In this document: piece by piece, positions 1 through 8,652 of the stretch
Position numbering within the stretch: position 1 is the stretch's first letter
How the letters are laid out: each line of letters opens with the position of its first letter
Source of the DNA: Ruania alba
GTDB taxonomy: Bacteria; Actinomycetota; Actinomycetes; Actinomycetales; Beutenbergiaceae
Assembly: GCF_900105765.1 (NCBI RefSeq)
Contig: NZ_FNTX01000002.1
Location: 310,001 to 374,000 of the forward strand
DNA: 64,000 nucleotides
Direction of reading: 5' to 3'
The notes under the pieces: model-generated
The model's database searches: none
Told to the model about the DNA's origin: nothing
The model's input: only the letters and a program-made list of their open reading frames with translations
Made by a program: the position numbers and the translations under genes

Positions 1-659
1 GCCCGGACGCCGAGATCTTCACCAAGGCACCCGTCCTGGCCTCGGTGGGGCCCGGCACCGATGTCGGAGTACTGGCCGAGTCGGAGTGGAACAACCCCGA
101 ACCGGAAGTGGTGCTGCTGGTCGCCTCCACCGGCACCATCGTCGGCGCCGCCCTCGGCAACGATGTGAACCTGCGCGACGTCGAAGGACGGTCGGCCCTG
201 CTGCTGGGCCGGGCGAAGGACAACAACGCCTCGGCATCGGTGGGCCCGTTCATCCGGCTCTTCGACGCAGGCTTCACCCTGGACCACGTCCGCCACGAGA
301 CGGTGTCCCTCACCGTCACCGGCGAGGACGGTTTCCGGATGACCGCCAGCTCGGACATGACCCAGATCAGCCGCGACCCCGCCGACCTGGTCCGCCAGAC
401 AGCCGGCGATCATCACAGCTACCCCGACGGCTTCGCCCTCTACCTGGGCACCATGTTCGCCCCGACCGAGGACCGTGATCTCCCGGGGCAGGGTTTCACC
501 CACCACCCCGGAGACATCGTCCGGATCAGTTCGCCCCGGCTCGGCGCACTCGTCAACCGTGTCCGGCACAGCCAGCGTGTGCCACCGTGGGAGTTCGGGA
601 TCGGTGCCCTCGTCTCCTCCCTTGCCCAGCGAGACCTCATCGGAAGGACCACGCGATGA
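1..659 (+). CDS. FAH-family 2-keto-3-deoxy sugar-acid dehydratase, 5'-truncated
   Basis: The reading frame is open from base 3, so the N-terminus lies outside the window; about 218 C-terminal residues are visible. It is a fumarylacetoacetate-hydrolase fold protein. Motifs GNDVNLRDVEGRS and AKDNNASASVGPF resemble the XylX-like branch that dehydrates 2-keto-3-deoxy-pentonates to alpha-ketoglutaric semialdehyde (assignment from memory of the family). The stop overlaps the next start as ATGA, so it is translationally coupled to a semialdehyde dehydrogenase that would use its product. Other FAH activities such as diketo-acid hydrolysis remain possible. Confidence 0.8.
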   Translation, partial: PDAEIFTKAPVLASVGPGTDVGVLAESEWNNPEPEVVLLVASTGTIVGAALGNDVNLRDVEGRSALLLGRAKDNNASASVGPFIRLFDAGFTLDHVRHETVSLTVTGEDGFRMTASSDMTQISRDPADLVRQTAGDHHSYPDGFALYLGTMFAPTEDRDLPGQGFTHHPGDIVRISSPRLGALVNRVRHSQRVPPWEFGIGALVSSLAQRDLIGRTTR

Positions 660-2170
660 CCACCCTGTCCAGCACGGACCCCCGTACCGGCGTCGACACC
701 GCCACCCCGCTCACCCCCGCCACTGCCGAGCAGGTCCAGACGGTCGCCGCCCGGGCAGCCGACGCCTTCGGTGACCTCCGTGGCCGGAGCCGTCCGTGGC
801 GTGCCGGGCTCTTGCGGGCCATGGCGGACGGGCTCGAGAACGACCGCGAGGCACTGGTCACGACGGCTATGAGCGAGACGGGCCTGCCGCAGGCCCGGCT
901 GGATGGAGAGCTGAGCCGCAGCACCTTCCAGCTCCGGCTCTTCGCCGACGTCGTCATCGAGGGCGGCTACCTCGAGGCGATCATCGACCACGCGGCCGAC
1001 ACCCCGCTCGGCCCGGGTCCCGACGTCCGGCGCATGCTCGTGCCCATCGGACCGGTCGCCGTCTTCGGCGCCAGCAACTTCCCGTTCGCGTTCTCCGTGG
1101 CCGGCGGTGACACCGCGTCGGCACTCGCCGCCGGGAACCCCGTGGTGGCCAAGGCACACCCCTCCCACCTGCTCACCTCCCAGCGCTCCTACGAGAGCCT
1201 CGCGGCAGCCGCGGCTGCCTACGGCGCTCCCGAGGGGACCATCGGGCTCGTCCACGGCCAGCAGGCCGGTGCGGACCTGGTGCGCGACCCGCAGATCGCT
1301 GCCGTCGGGTTCACCGGGGCGCTGGCCACCGGCAAGATCCTGCAGTCGTTGATCGATGAACGGTCCACCCCGATCCCGTTCTACGGAGAGCTGTCCAGCC
1401 TCAACCCGCTCGTGGTGACCACCGGTGCGCTCGCCGAGCGGGGCGAGCAGATCGCCGACGGTCTGTACACCTCCTTCACCGGGTCGGCGGGGCAGCTGTG
1501 CACCAAGCCGGGCGTCGCGTTCGTGCCGGAGGGCGAGACCGGGGACGCGCTCGTCGCCGCCCTGGTCTCCCGCGGCGAGGCCGCCACGCCGCAGACCCTG
1601 CTGAACGCCCGCATCCACGACAGCTTCGACGAGATCCGCACCCGCCTGATCAACGACGGCAACGCGCGGAGCCTGCTTGCGCCGCACGCGGGCGAGGAGG
1701 GCTTCTCCCGTACCCCTGCTGTGCTGGAGATCGACGCCGACGCCGTGACGCCCGACGTCGCCGAGGAGGCGTTCGGCCCGCTGATCGTGCTGGTCCGGTA
1801 CCGCGACTTGGACCAGGTCCGCACCGCCTTGGCGGCCGTGCCCGACTCACTGACCGCGACCATCCACGCCGGCGGCGGTGAGGACGACGAGCGGGTGGCG
1901 TTGACCGCGGTCGTGCGGGACGCCGTCGGGCGGATCGTCTACGACGGCTACCCCACCGGCGTGCGCGTGTCCTGGGGGATGCACCACGGTGGCCCGTGGC
2001 CGGCGACGAACACTCAGCACACCTCGGTGGGCGCCACCGCCATCCGTCGCTTCCTCCGCCCGCTCGCTTGGCAGGGCGCGCCGCAGGAGGTCCTGCCGGA
2101 GGAACTGCGTGACGGCCCGGTGGATATCCCACGCCGGGTCGACGGCGAGCTCCAGCTCGCTGAGGGCTGA
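656..2170 (+). CDS. Alpha-ketoglutaric semialdehyde (2,5-dioxovalerate) dehydrogenase
   Basis: A 504-residue NAD(P)-dependent aldehyde dehydrogenase. Catalytic Glu is at about residue 245 (YGELSSLNPL) and nucleophilic Cys at about 282 (GSAGQLCTKPG). The length and the short active-site spacing match the KGSADH branch, which oxidises alpha-ketoglutaric semialdehyde to alpha-ketoglutarate. The start was chosen because ATG 656 overlaps the upstream stop (ATGA) and follows GGAAGGA; an upstream in-frame start would run inside the FAH gene. With the FAH protein it forms the end of a Weimberg-type pathway for pentonic or hexaric acids; the earlier steps are not adjacent here. Confidence 0.88.
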   Translation: MTTLSSTDPRTGVDTATPLTPATAEQVQTVAARAADAFGDLRGRSRPWRAGLLRAMADGLENDREALVTTAMSETGLPQARLDGELSRSTFQLRLFADVVIEGGYLEAIIDHAADTPLGPGPDVRRMLVPIGPVAVFGASNFPFAFSVAGGDTASALAAGNPVVAKAHPSHLLTSQRSYESLAAAAAAYGAPEGTIGLVHGQQAGADLVRDPQIAAVGFTGALATGKILQSLIDERSTPIPFYGELSSLNPLVVTTGALAERGEQIADGLYTSFTGSAGQLCTKPGVAFVPEGETGDALVAALVSRGEAATPQTLLNARIHDSFDEIRTRLINDGNARSLLAPHAGEEGFSRTPAVLEIDADAVTPDVAEEAFGPLIVLVRYRDLDQVRTALAAVPDSLTATIHAGGGEDDERVALTAVVRDAVGRIVYDGYPTGVRVSWGMHHGGPWPATNTQHTSVGATAIRRFLRPLAWQGAPQEVLPEELRDGPVDIPRRVDGELQLAEG

Positions 2171-2199
2171 GGCGGCCCGGGGCCGAACTGACCGGGTGC

Positions 2200-3489
2200 T
2201 CAGTCCTCGCCCAGGAACAGCTCCACCACCGGCACCGCGAGTTCCGGGCGCACGGCCGGCAGCTGCAGAGTGAGAGTTCCCGCCGGCTGCTCGCCGGGGG
2301 TGATGTGGTCGAGCTGGTGGTTCGCATCCGTGCGCGTGCCGCCGGCCAGGCGGGTCTGCACCTGGGACCCGTCGTGCAGGAAGCGCGCGAACTGCACCGT
2401 TCCCGGCAGGTCGCGCAGGTGCACGTGCTTGAGCGGCCAGTGCAGCAGATGCACGTAGATCCTGTTCTCCCGTCGGGTGAGCACGGTCCCGGGTGCAGGG
2501 GTGGCGTCGCCCGGCCCGGCACCCACGATCGCCGCGCGGTGCAGATCCATCCACCCCGCCAGCTCACGCAACGAGGCGGCGTCATTCGGCGTGATCGCAC
2601 CGCGCCCGTCGGGTCCGATGTTCAGCAGCATGTTGCCGTTCTTGGACACGATCTCGATCAGGGTCCGGATCAGCAGGTCGGGCGACTTGAGGTTCCGGTT
2701 CTCGCGGTCGTACCCCCACGCCCCGTTCATGGTGTGGCAGGCCTCCCAGGGCACCAGGACGCCGTCGGCCATCATCGGTGCGTCCGGCAGGTACTGCTCC
2801 GGGGTGACCAGATCACCTGGAATGCCCAACCGGTCGTTCACCACTGCCTCTGGCTGCAGCTCACGCGTCATCGCGAGCAGACCGGCCGAGTCCCAGTCGT
2901 CGGGACCCTTCCCGGCCCAGCCGTCCTGTTCCCAGGGGTAGGTGAAGTCGTAGAAGACGTAGTCGATCTGTCCGTACCCGGTGAGCAGCTCCCGCACCTG
3001 GCCGTGCAGGAACTGCCGGTAGGTGCCCATGTCCCGGCCCTCGTTCAGCGCGGCCGCGTCCGGACGGTCACGCAGCGGGTGCTGGAAGTCGATCGTGAAG
3101 TGCGGGTGATGCCAGTCGATCAGCGAGTAGTACAGGCCCACGCGCAGCCCGTGCCGCCGGCACGCCTCGACCGTCTCGGCCACGAAGTCCCGCCCGAGGA
3201 AGGCGGCCGAGCTGTAGTCGCTGAGCCGGGTGTCGTACATCGCGAAGCCGTCGTGATGCTTGGCGGTCAGCACGAGGTAGCCCATTCCCGCGTCCTTGGC
3301 GGCCTGGGCGAGAGCGTCGGCATCGAATCGGTCGGGATCGAAGTACCGGGCGAGCCTCTCGTACTCGCCCGGGTCGATCCGCTCGTTGGTCATCACCCAC
3401 TCATGCCGGGCCAGAGTCGAGTAGACCCCGGAATGGACGAACATGCCGAACCGGTCGTGGGTGAACCACGCCGGGACCATGCCGGCCAT
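2200..3489 (-). CDS. Alpha-L-fucosidase, GH29, no signal peptide
   Basis: A 429-residue GH29 enzyme hydrolysing terminal alpha-L-fucose. Visible are the fucose-binding KHHDGF motif (residues 77-82) and the probable nucleophile Asp181 in FYDFTYP at the end of a barrel strand. No N-terminal signal is present, so it should act in the cytoplasm on imported oligosaccharides. Its ATG overlaps the TGA of the upstream ABC permease (TGATG), so it is the last gene of the importer operon. The open frame continues upstream in this register through the permease gene, but that extension is an out-of-frame shadow. Confidence 0.9.
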   Translation of the reverse strand: MAGMVPAWFTHDRFGMFVHSGVYSTLARHEWVMTNERIDPGEYERLARYFDPDRFDADALAQAAKDAGMGYLVLTAKHHDGFAMYDTRLSDYSSAAFLGRDFVAETVEACRRHGLRVGLYYSLIDWHHPHFTIDFQHPLRDRPDAAALNEGRDMGTYRQFLHGQVRELLTGYGQIDYVFYDFTYPWEQDGWAGKGPDDWDSAGLLAMTRELQPEAVVNDRLGIPGDLVTPEQYLPDAPMMADGVLVPWEACHTMNGAWGYDRENRNLKSPDLLIRTLIEIVSKNGNMLLNIGPDGRGAITPNDAASLRELAGWMDLHRAAIVGAGPGDATPAPGTVLTRRENRIYVHLLHWPLKHVHLRDLPGTVQFARFLHDGSQVQTRLAGGTRTDANHQLDHITPGEQPAGTLTLQLPAVRPELAVPVVELFLGED

Positions 3490-4481
3490 CAGAACAGGCT
3501 CGTCTTCGCCACGCGCCGTGCCAGCCAGTTGGCCAGCACCAGCATGATGACGGCGATGACGGACTTGAACAGGCCGATGGCCGCGGCGTAGGAGTACTGC
3601 GGGATCGAGGACGCGAAGGCGACGTTGTAGGAGTAGGTGTCGATCACCTCGGAGACGTCGAGGTTCAACGGCGTCTGCATCAGCAGCACCTTCTCGAAGC
3701 CGACCGAGAGCATCGAGCCCATGTTCAGGATCAGCAGGGTGACCATCACCGGCAGGATCCCCGGGAGGTCGATGTGCCAGATGCGACGCACGATCGAGGC
3801 ACCGTCCACCTTCGCCGCCTCGTGCAGCTGTGGATCGATGCCGGCCAGCGCCGCGAGATAGATGATCGCCGAGTAGCCCAGGGTCTGCCAGGCCCCGGAC
3901 CAGACGTAGGTGTGCCGGAAGAAGCTGGAGCTGAGGAAGTCGGTCGACTCGCCGCCCATCCCGACGATTACCTGGTTGACGATGCCCCCGCTGGGGGAGA
4001 ACAGCATGATGATGATGCCCACCACCACGACGGTGGAGATGAAGTAGGGGGCGTAGGTGATCATCTGCACGGTGCGCTTGAACTTCATGTTGCGCACCAC
4101 GTTGAGCAGCAGCGCCAGGACGATCGGCAGCGGGAAGAGAGCGATCAGCTCGTAGAAGTTCAGCACCAGGGAGTTCCTGATCACCGCGCCGAACTGGAAG
4201 GAGGTGACGAACTGTTCGATGTACTTCAGCCCGGCCCAGGGGCTGCCGTTGATGCCGAGGGCAACGCTGAAGTCCTTGAACGCCATCTGCAGGCCGTACA
4301 ACGGGGCCCACATGAACAGGATCCCGTAGACGAACGGCGGAAGCAGCAGCACGTACAGGCGCCAGGATCGCTTCAGGCGGAGGCTGAGCGGGTATTGATG
4401 CTTCTTCATCGGCCTCCGGTTCACGGGGGCCTGCGCCGACGCCCGCGGGGCGGGCGGTGCGGTGGTCGTCGGTGACGTCAT
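3489..4481 (-). CDS. ABC transporter permease, LplB-like
   Basis: A 330-residue inner-membrane permease of the LplB/carbohydrate type with about six transmembrane segments. The membrane part starts near residue 42 (YVLLLPPFVYGILF) and the usual EAAxVDGAS coupling loop is present. The first 35 residues are Pro/Ala/Thr-rich and cytoplasmic. It pairs with the permease encoded just upstream and with the lipoprotein 5406-7172. No ATPase gene is present, which is normal for this class because a shared MsmX-type ATPase is often encoded elsewhere. GGGAG lies about 9 bases before the ATG. Confidence 0.92.
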   Translation of the reverse strand: MTSPTTTAPPAPRASAQAPVNRRPMKKHQYPLSLRLKRSWRLYVLLLPPFVYGILFMWAPLYGLQMAFKDFSVALGINGSPWAGLKYIEQFVTSFQFGAVIRNSLVLNFYELIALFPLPIVLALLLNVVRNMKFKRTVQMITYAPYFISTVVVVGIIIMLFSPSGGIVNQVIVGMGGESTDFLSSSFFRHTYVWSGAWQTLGYSAIIYLAALAGIDPQLHEAAKVDGASIVRRIWHIDLPGILPVMVTLLILNMGSMLSVGFEKVLLMQTPLNLDVSEVIDTYSYNVAFASSIPQYSYAAAIGLFKSVIAVIMLVLANWLARRVAKTSLF

Positions 4482-4498
4482 CCTTCAGGCTCCCTGGC

Positions 4499-5398
4499 TC
4501 ACTTGAGCGATCCGATCAGCGCACCCTTGGTGAAGTGCTTCTGGACGAACGGGTAGGCGATCATGGGCGGGATCATCGCGACCACGATCAGGGCGTACTT
4601 GAGCTTGTCGAAGAGTTCCTTGCGCCGGATCAGTTCGGAGACGTCGCCGCCGATCATGGACGGGTCCACCTGGCTCTGGGTGAGGATGTCGCGAAGCACC
4701 AGCTGTAGGGGGAAGAGCGTGTCGTCCGAGAGGTACAGGAGGGCGTTGAACCAGCCGTTCCACTGCGTGATCGCGTAGAACAGCACGTTCACGGCGATGA
4801 TCGGCTTGCTCAGCGGGAGTGCCATCCTGAAGAAGAACCGGAAGTCGGTGGCGCCGTCCACCTGTGCTGCCTCGAGCATCTCCTTCGGGATGTTCATCCG
4901 GTAGAACGTCATCGTGATGATCATGTTGAAGACGTTCAGCACGCCAGGCAGAACCACCGCCCAGATCGAGTCCATCAGCCCCAGAGCGTTCACGATCATG
5001 TAGGTCGGGATGATCCCGGCGCTGAAGAGGAACGGAATCAGGAAGAAGAACATCAGGGACCGCCGGAACGGCAGGTCGTCGCGCGAGAGCACGTAGCCGG
5101 CCAGCAAGGTCAGGAATGTCCCGATGGCTGATCCCAGCACGGTGTAGAGCACCGAGTTGAGGAAACCTCGCACCAACCTGGGCGAGCCGAGCACCTCGGC
5201 GTACGCGTCGACGTTGATACCGACCGGCCAGAACCACACATCCCCACGCGTGAGCGCGTCGGCACTGGAGACCGACGCGCTCAGCACGAAGATGAGCGGG
5301 TAGAGCACGGACAGGGTGAAGACCGCCAACAGGATGTAGGTGGTCACCATGAAGGCGGCATCACCCCCGGAATACCTCATCCGGCGCGCACGGGCCAT
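4499..5398 (-). CDS. ABC transporter permease, LplC/YtcP-like
   Basis: A 299-residue permease of the LplC/YtcP family with six predicted helices and the coupling loop EAAQVDGAT. Start ATG 5398 gives MARARRMRY followed by the first helix; a longer in-frame extension begins inside the binding-protein gene and looks non-coding. The gene lies 8 bases after the solute-binding protein and 17 bases before the partner permease, so the three form one importer transcript. Families of this type import oligosaccharides, including pectin-derived galacturonides; the exact substrate cannot be read here. Confidence 0.92.
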   Translation of the reverse strand: MARARRMRYSGGDAAFMVTTYILLAVFTLSVLYPLIFVLSASVSSADALTRGDVWFWPVGINVDAYAEVLGSPRLVRGFLNSVLYTVLGSAIGTFLTLLAGYVLSRDDLPFRRSLMFFFLIPFLFSAGIIPTYMIVNALGLMDSIWAVVLPGVLNVFNMIITMTFYRMNIPKEMLEAAQVDGATDFRFFFRMALPLSKPIIAVNVLFYAITQWNGWFNALLYLSDDTLFPLQLVLRDILTQSQVDPSMIGGDVSELIRRKELFDKLKYALIVVAMIPPMIAYPFVQKHFTKGALIGSLK

Positions 5399-5405
5399 CG
5401 ACTTC

Positions 5406-7172
5406 TCACCCCTGACGTGCGTCGAAGGCTTGCTGGTGCAGGTCGAGGTACTCAGGCAGTCCCATCGCCTGGAACGCGGACACGTACTCCTCCCATGCGG
5501 CGTCGTCATTGATGTCGATCTCACCGATGGCGAAGCTGGCCATGTGCTGGCGCACGTGGCTCTCGATCGAGGTGGCGATGTCCGCGCGGCGTGAGGCCTG
5601 GGTCTCGTCGAAGATCAACGAGGGGAGGAAGAACTCCCGCGGCTCCTGGTACGGCTCGTACTCCGTGGTGGCGTTGTAGAGAGCGACCTCCAGGTCGGGG
5701 TTGTCCGGGTCGGACAGCTGACCGAGGCGGAAGTCGTTGGAGTTGTAGGCCAGGGCCAGACCGCCCAGGCTGGTCCCTGCCGGCGGTGGCCAGGTCACAC
5801 GGTCCCAGATGGCCTGCTTCCCGTTGATCCCGACGTCGCCTTCCTCGGCGTAGTTCCAGTTCTCCGTGTTCCCGGCCGCAGCGCGCAGCGTCCCTTCGAG
5901 GGTGAACATGTAGTCGAGCCACTGCACCAGCACTTCGGGGTTCTCGCAGTTGCTGGTGATCACGAACGGGCGGCTGCGGTCGGTCTCCCAGTTCCAGTTC
6001 GCGTAGCGCACACCATTCGGGCCCTCGAGCGGCGGCACCGAGACGTAGTCACGCCAGAGGGCGTCCGGCTCGTCGGCGATGTCGGCGAAGAAGCCCCAGT
6101 AGTAACTGCGGACGAACCCGAGGCGGCCCTGGTTGCCGGCCTGGAGCAGCTCGTCGGAGGTCATCGTGAAGGCGGAGCGGTCGAGAGTGCCGTCGTCGCT
6201 GAGGGTGCGCAGGTAGCGCAGCCCCTCACGCCACTCGTCCTTGTCCGCGACGAACTCGACCTGCCCCTCGTTGAGGCGCAGCCACCCGCCGCCGGTACCC
6301 TCGGAGCCCGGGTTGTACAGGAACGAGTTCATGATGAAGTTGTCGATGAAGTCGTTCGGACCGCCGCCGGAGAAGGGGATCATCTGGCCAGTGCCGGACG
6401 GGTCCTGCTCCTTGAACAGCTTGAGCACCTCGCGCAGGTCCTCCGTGGTCTGCGGCATCTCGGCACCGACCGCCTCGAGGTACCGCTCGTTGATGAACGC
6501 GCGGGAGGGGCTCACCCGACAGTGGTAGCAGTCGTTCGGGACGGCCATCTGGTACTTGTGCCCGTCCGTCGCGGTGAGTGCGGCTCCCCACTCGGGATAG
6601 TCCTCCATCACCTGACGGAGCGCCGGCGCGTAGGTCTCGATGAGGTCCTCCAGCGGCTGGAACAGACCCTGGCTGCCGTAGAGGGAGACCTGGTCGTTGG
6701 TGAAGGGGATCATCAGATACGCGTCCGGCATGTCGCCGGCCGTCATCTGCGCGTTCACCCGGGTCAGATCGGCGTCCTCGTTGAGGACCACGTCATAGGT
6801 CACCGGGACGCCGGTCTGCTCCTCCATCCAGCGGGTGAACTCGTTCGTGTTCCAGTCCCCGACGTCGTTGGGGTTGAGCTTGGTACCGATCGTGAAGGTG
6901 GCGTCACCGGTGTAGAAGGGTTCCCGTGCGTACGCCCGCGGCCCCACATATCCGTCCGGGTAGAGGATGCCCTCGGTGATCTCCTCACCCAGCTGCACCT
7001 GTTCGACGCCTTCGACGCCGCTCGCCTCGACCTCGGTGGGCGCCTCCGTCTGCGGGTCGCTGCCGCAACTGGCGAGCACCGTGGAGGTGGCGATCGCTCC
7101 GGCGCCCGCGGCGCCGTAACGCAGCAGGGCGCGGCGGTCGATGTCGCGCTCCAGGGGGTTGAACGTGGTCAT
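5406..7172 (-). CDS. Extracellular solute-binding lipoprotein, LplA-like, Tat-type signal
   Basis: A 588-residue family-1 solute-binding protein. The N-terminus has twin arginines (RR at 13-14), a hydrophobic stretch and a lipobox LASC with Cys36, so it is probably exported by Tat and lipidated. The mature part is large and aromatic-rich, as in binding proteins for oligosaccharides. It is the first component of the importer after the GH28 gene, with a 24-base gap. RBS GAGAGG precedes the ATG. It would capture the poly- or oligosaccharide fragments used by the hydrolases of this island. Confidence 0.92.
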   Translation of the reverse strand: MTTFNPLERDIDRRALLRYGAAGAGAIATSTVLASCGSDPQTEAPTEVEASGVEGVEQVQLGEEITEGILYPDGYVGPRAYAREPFYTGDATFTIGTKLNPNDVGDWNTNEFTRWMEEQTGVPVTYDVVLNEDADLTRVNAQMTAGDMPDAYLMIPFTNDQVSLYGSQGLFQPLEDLIETYAPALRQVMEDYPEWGAALTATDGHKYQMAVPNDCYHCRVSPSRAFINERYLEAVGAEMPQTTEDLREVLKLFKEQDPSGTGQMIPFSGGGPNDFIDNFIMNSFLYNPGSEGTGGGWLRLNEGQVEFVADKDEWREGLRYLRTLSDDGTLDRSAFTMTSDELLQAGNQGRLGFVRSYYWGFFADIADEPDALWRDYVSVPPLEGPNGVRYANWNWETDRSRPFVITSNCENPEVLVQWLDYMFTLEGTLRAAAGNTENWNYAEEGDVGINGKQAIWDRVTWPPPAGTSLGGLALAYNSNDFRLGQLSDPDNPDLEVALYNATTEYEPYQEPREFFLPSLIFDETQASRRADIATSIESHVRQHMASFAIGEIDINDDAAWEEYVSAFQAMGLPEYLDLHQQAFDARQG

Positions 7173-7196
7173 GCTCGTACCTCTCTTCGTTGAGAC

Positions 7197-8542
7197 TCAC
7201 GCAGGGTGGACATTCGTCAGCGTCAGGCCGACGACGTTCTCGATCGAGTCGGGCTCTGCCATCGACTCGAACGAACTCTCGGAGATCTGCACGTCCGTGA
7301 TGGGACTGTGCGCGAAGCCGGCCATGTGGAGGGCGCGCCGCGCCCGACCGACCCGGACGTTGGTGATCCGGATGTGCCGTACGGTCGGGGTCCGTGGCCC
7401 GTCCAGCCCCTCCCCCGCAGGAAGTTGCAGCTGAGCAGCTCCCGCCGGAGCTCGGAGACATCGACGTTGTCGACATAGACGTTCTCGACGTACCCGCCTC
7501 GTGCGGCGTTGGTCTTGATGTACAGGCCGTACCAGAGGCTCGGGCCGCCGATCGTGCAGTTGCGCACGTAGACGTCCTGCACCCCGGACGTGAGCTCGCT
7601 CCCGATGGTGAAGGCGCCGTACTTCATCGTCATCGTGCAGTCCTCGACCACCACGTTCCGGCACGGCACACCGACCCGCTCGGCGTCATCCTCACGACCT
7701 GCCTTAATGGCGATCGCGTCGTCGCCGACGTCGAAGCGGCAACGGCGGATCACCACGTCGGTGCAGCACTCCGGGTCCACACCGTCGTTGTTGGGACCGT
7801 GAGTGTCGATATGCACGTCCTCGACAAGCACACCGGTGCACAGCACCGGGTGGATCTCCCACATCGGCGACCGAAGAATCCGCACCCCCTGGACCCACAC
7901 CCGCTCGCACCGGTAGAACTCGATGAAGTTCGGCCGGAGATTCCTCCCCGGCGCCATCACGCGTTCCGTCGGCGGCACCTCCCGGCGCACCAGCTCGACG
8001 AGGTGTTCCCAGTCGTCCGCCTGCGCCGTGATCCCGGCATGCCAGCCGTACGCCTCGAAACCGGACCAGGGCCACCAGTGCTCGTTGTCGGCACCGCCGT
8101 CGAGGGTCCCGGCGCCGGTGATCGCGACGTTCTCGGCGTCGTGGGCGTTGATCAGCGGCGCGTACCCCATCATCTCGACCCCCTGCCAGCGGGTGAGGAC
8201 GGGCGGCAGGTAGCGTTCCGGCTCCGGGATGAACTGCACGGTCGCCTCGGCGGCGACGTGCAGGTTGATGTGGCTGAACAGCCGGATCGGTCCGGTCCGG
8301 TAGGTACCGGCGCTGAAGATCACCCGGCCGCCGCCGGCACGCCTTGCGGTGTCGATGGCCGCCGCGATCGCCTCGGAGCAGTCCGTGGCACCGTCCGCGA
8401 CGGCACCGTGATCGTCGACGAAGACGTCGCGCGCCGGAAAGGTCGGCGCGTGGACCCGGCGCACGATGGCGTCCGCCCGGTGCCAGCCAGGACCGTCGTC
8501 CGCCCACTCATCGACCTGCATCATTGCCTCTCGGTTCCACAT
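7197..8542 (-). pseudogene. GH28 polygalacturonase-like hydrolase, frameshifted near its C-terminus
   Basis: Right-handed beta-helix glycosidase of family GH28. The catalytic aspartates are present (NNDGVD and VGDDAIAIK), but the usual His of the GHG motif is replaced (KYGAFTIGSE) and the RIK motif reads YIK, so the substrate or mechanism may differ from pectate hydrolysis. The frame is lost after SCNFLRG. The homologous C-terminus (TPTVRHIRITNV... to stop at 7197) continues in another frame. Adding one G to the G5 run (plus-strand C run 7412-7416) restores the protein. No signal peptide. Several starts are possible (8542, 8524, 8521); GAGAGG favours 8521. Confidence 0.8.
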
Positions 8543-8565
8543 CCTCGTGCCAACATCCTCGCTCG

Positions 8566-8603
8566 AAGGTACTATGTATGACCCTTGCAGTCAAGGTAGT
8601 ACC
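8566..8603 (-). promoter_or_regulatory. Predicted promoter and operator of the GH28-importer operon
   Basis: On the minus strand, TTGACT (8594-8589) and TACCTT (8571-8566) are separated by 17 bases, giving a plausible sigma-A promoter about 20-40 bases upstream of the GH28 start. A perfect 7-bp inverted repeat, GGTACTA at 8568-8574 and TAGTACC at 8597-8603, brackets it: one arm overlaps the -10 and the other abuts the -35. That geometry suits a repressor, possibly the GntR/FCD regulator at 13218, though this is inferred from position only. Confidence 0.45.
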
Positions 8604-8652
8604 TATGATGTATGTCGGGTGTCGTGCGTCCTGGGAGGCCTGGATTCGTGGG

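Noticed and set aside
2200-4311. A single 703-residue minus-strand protein
   Set aside because: The first 274 codons are an out-of-frame reading of the permease gene; only the GH29 part from 3489 is real.
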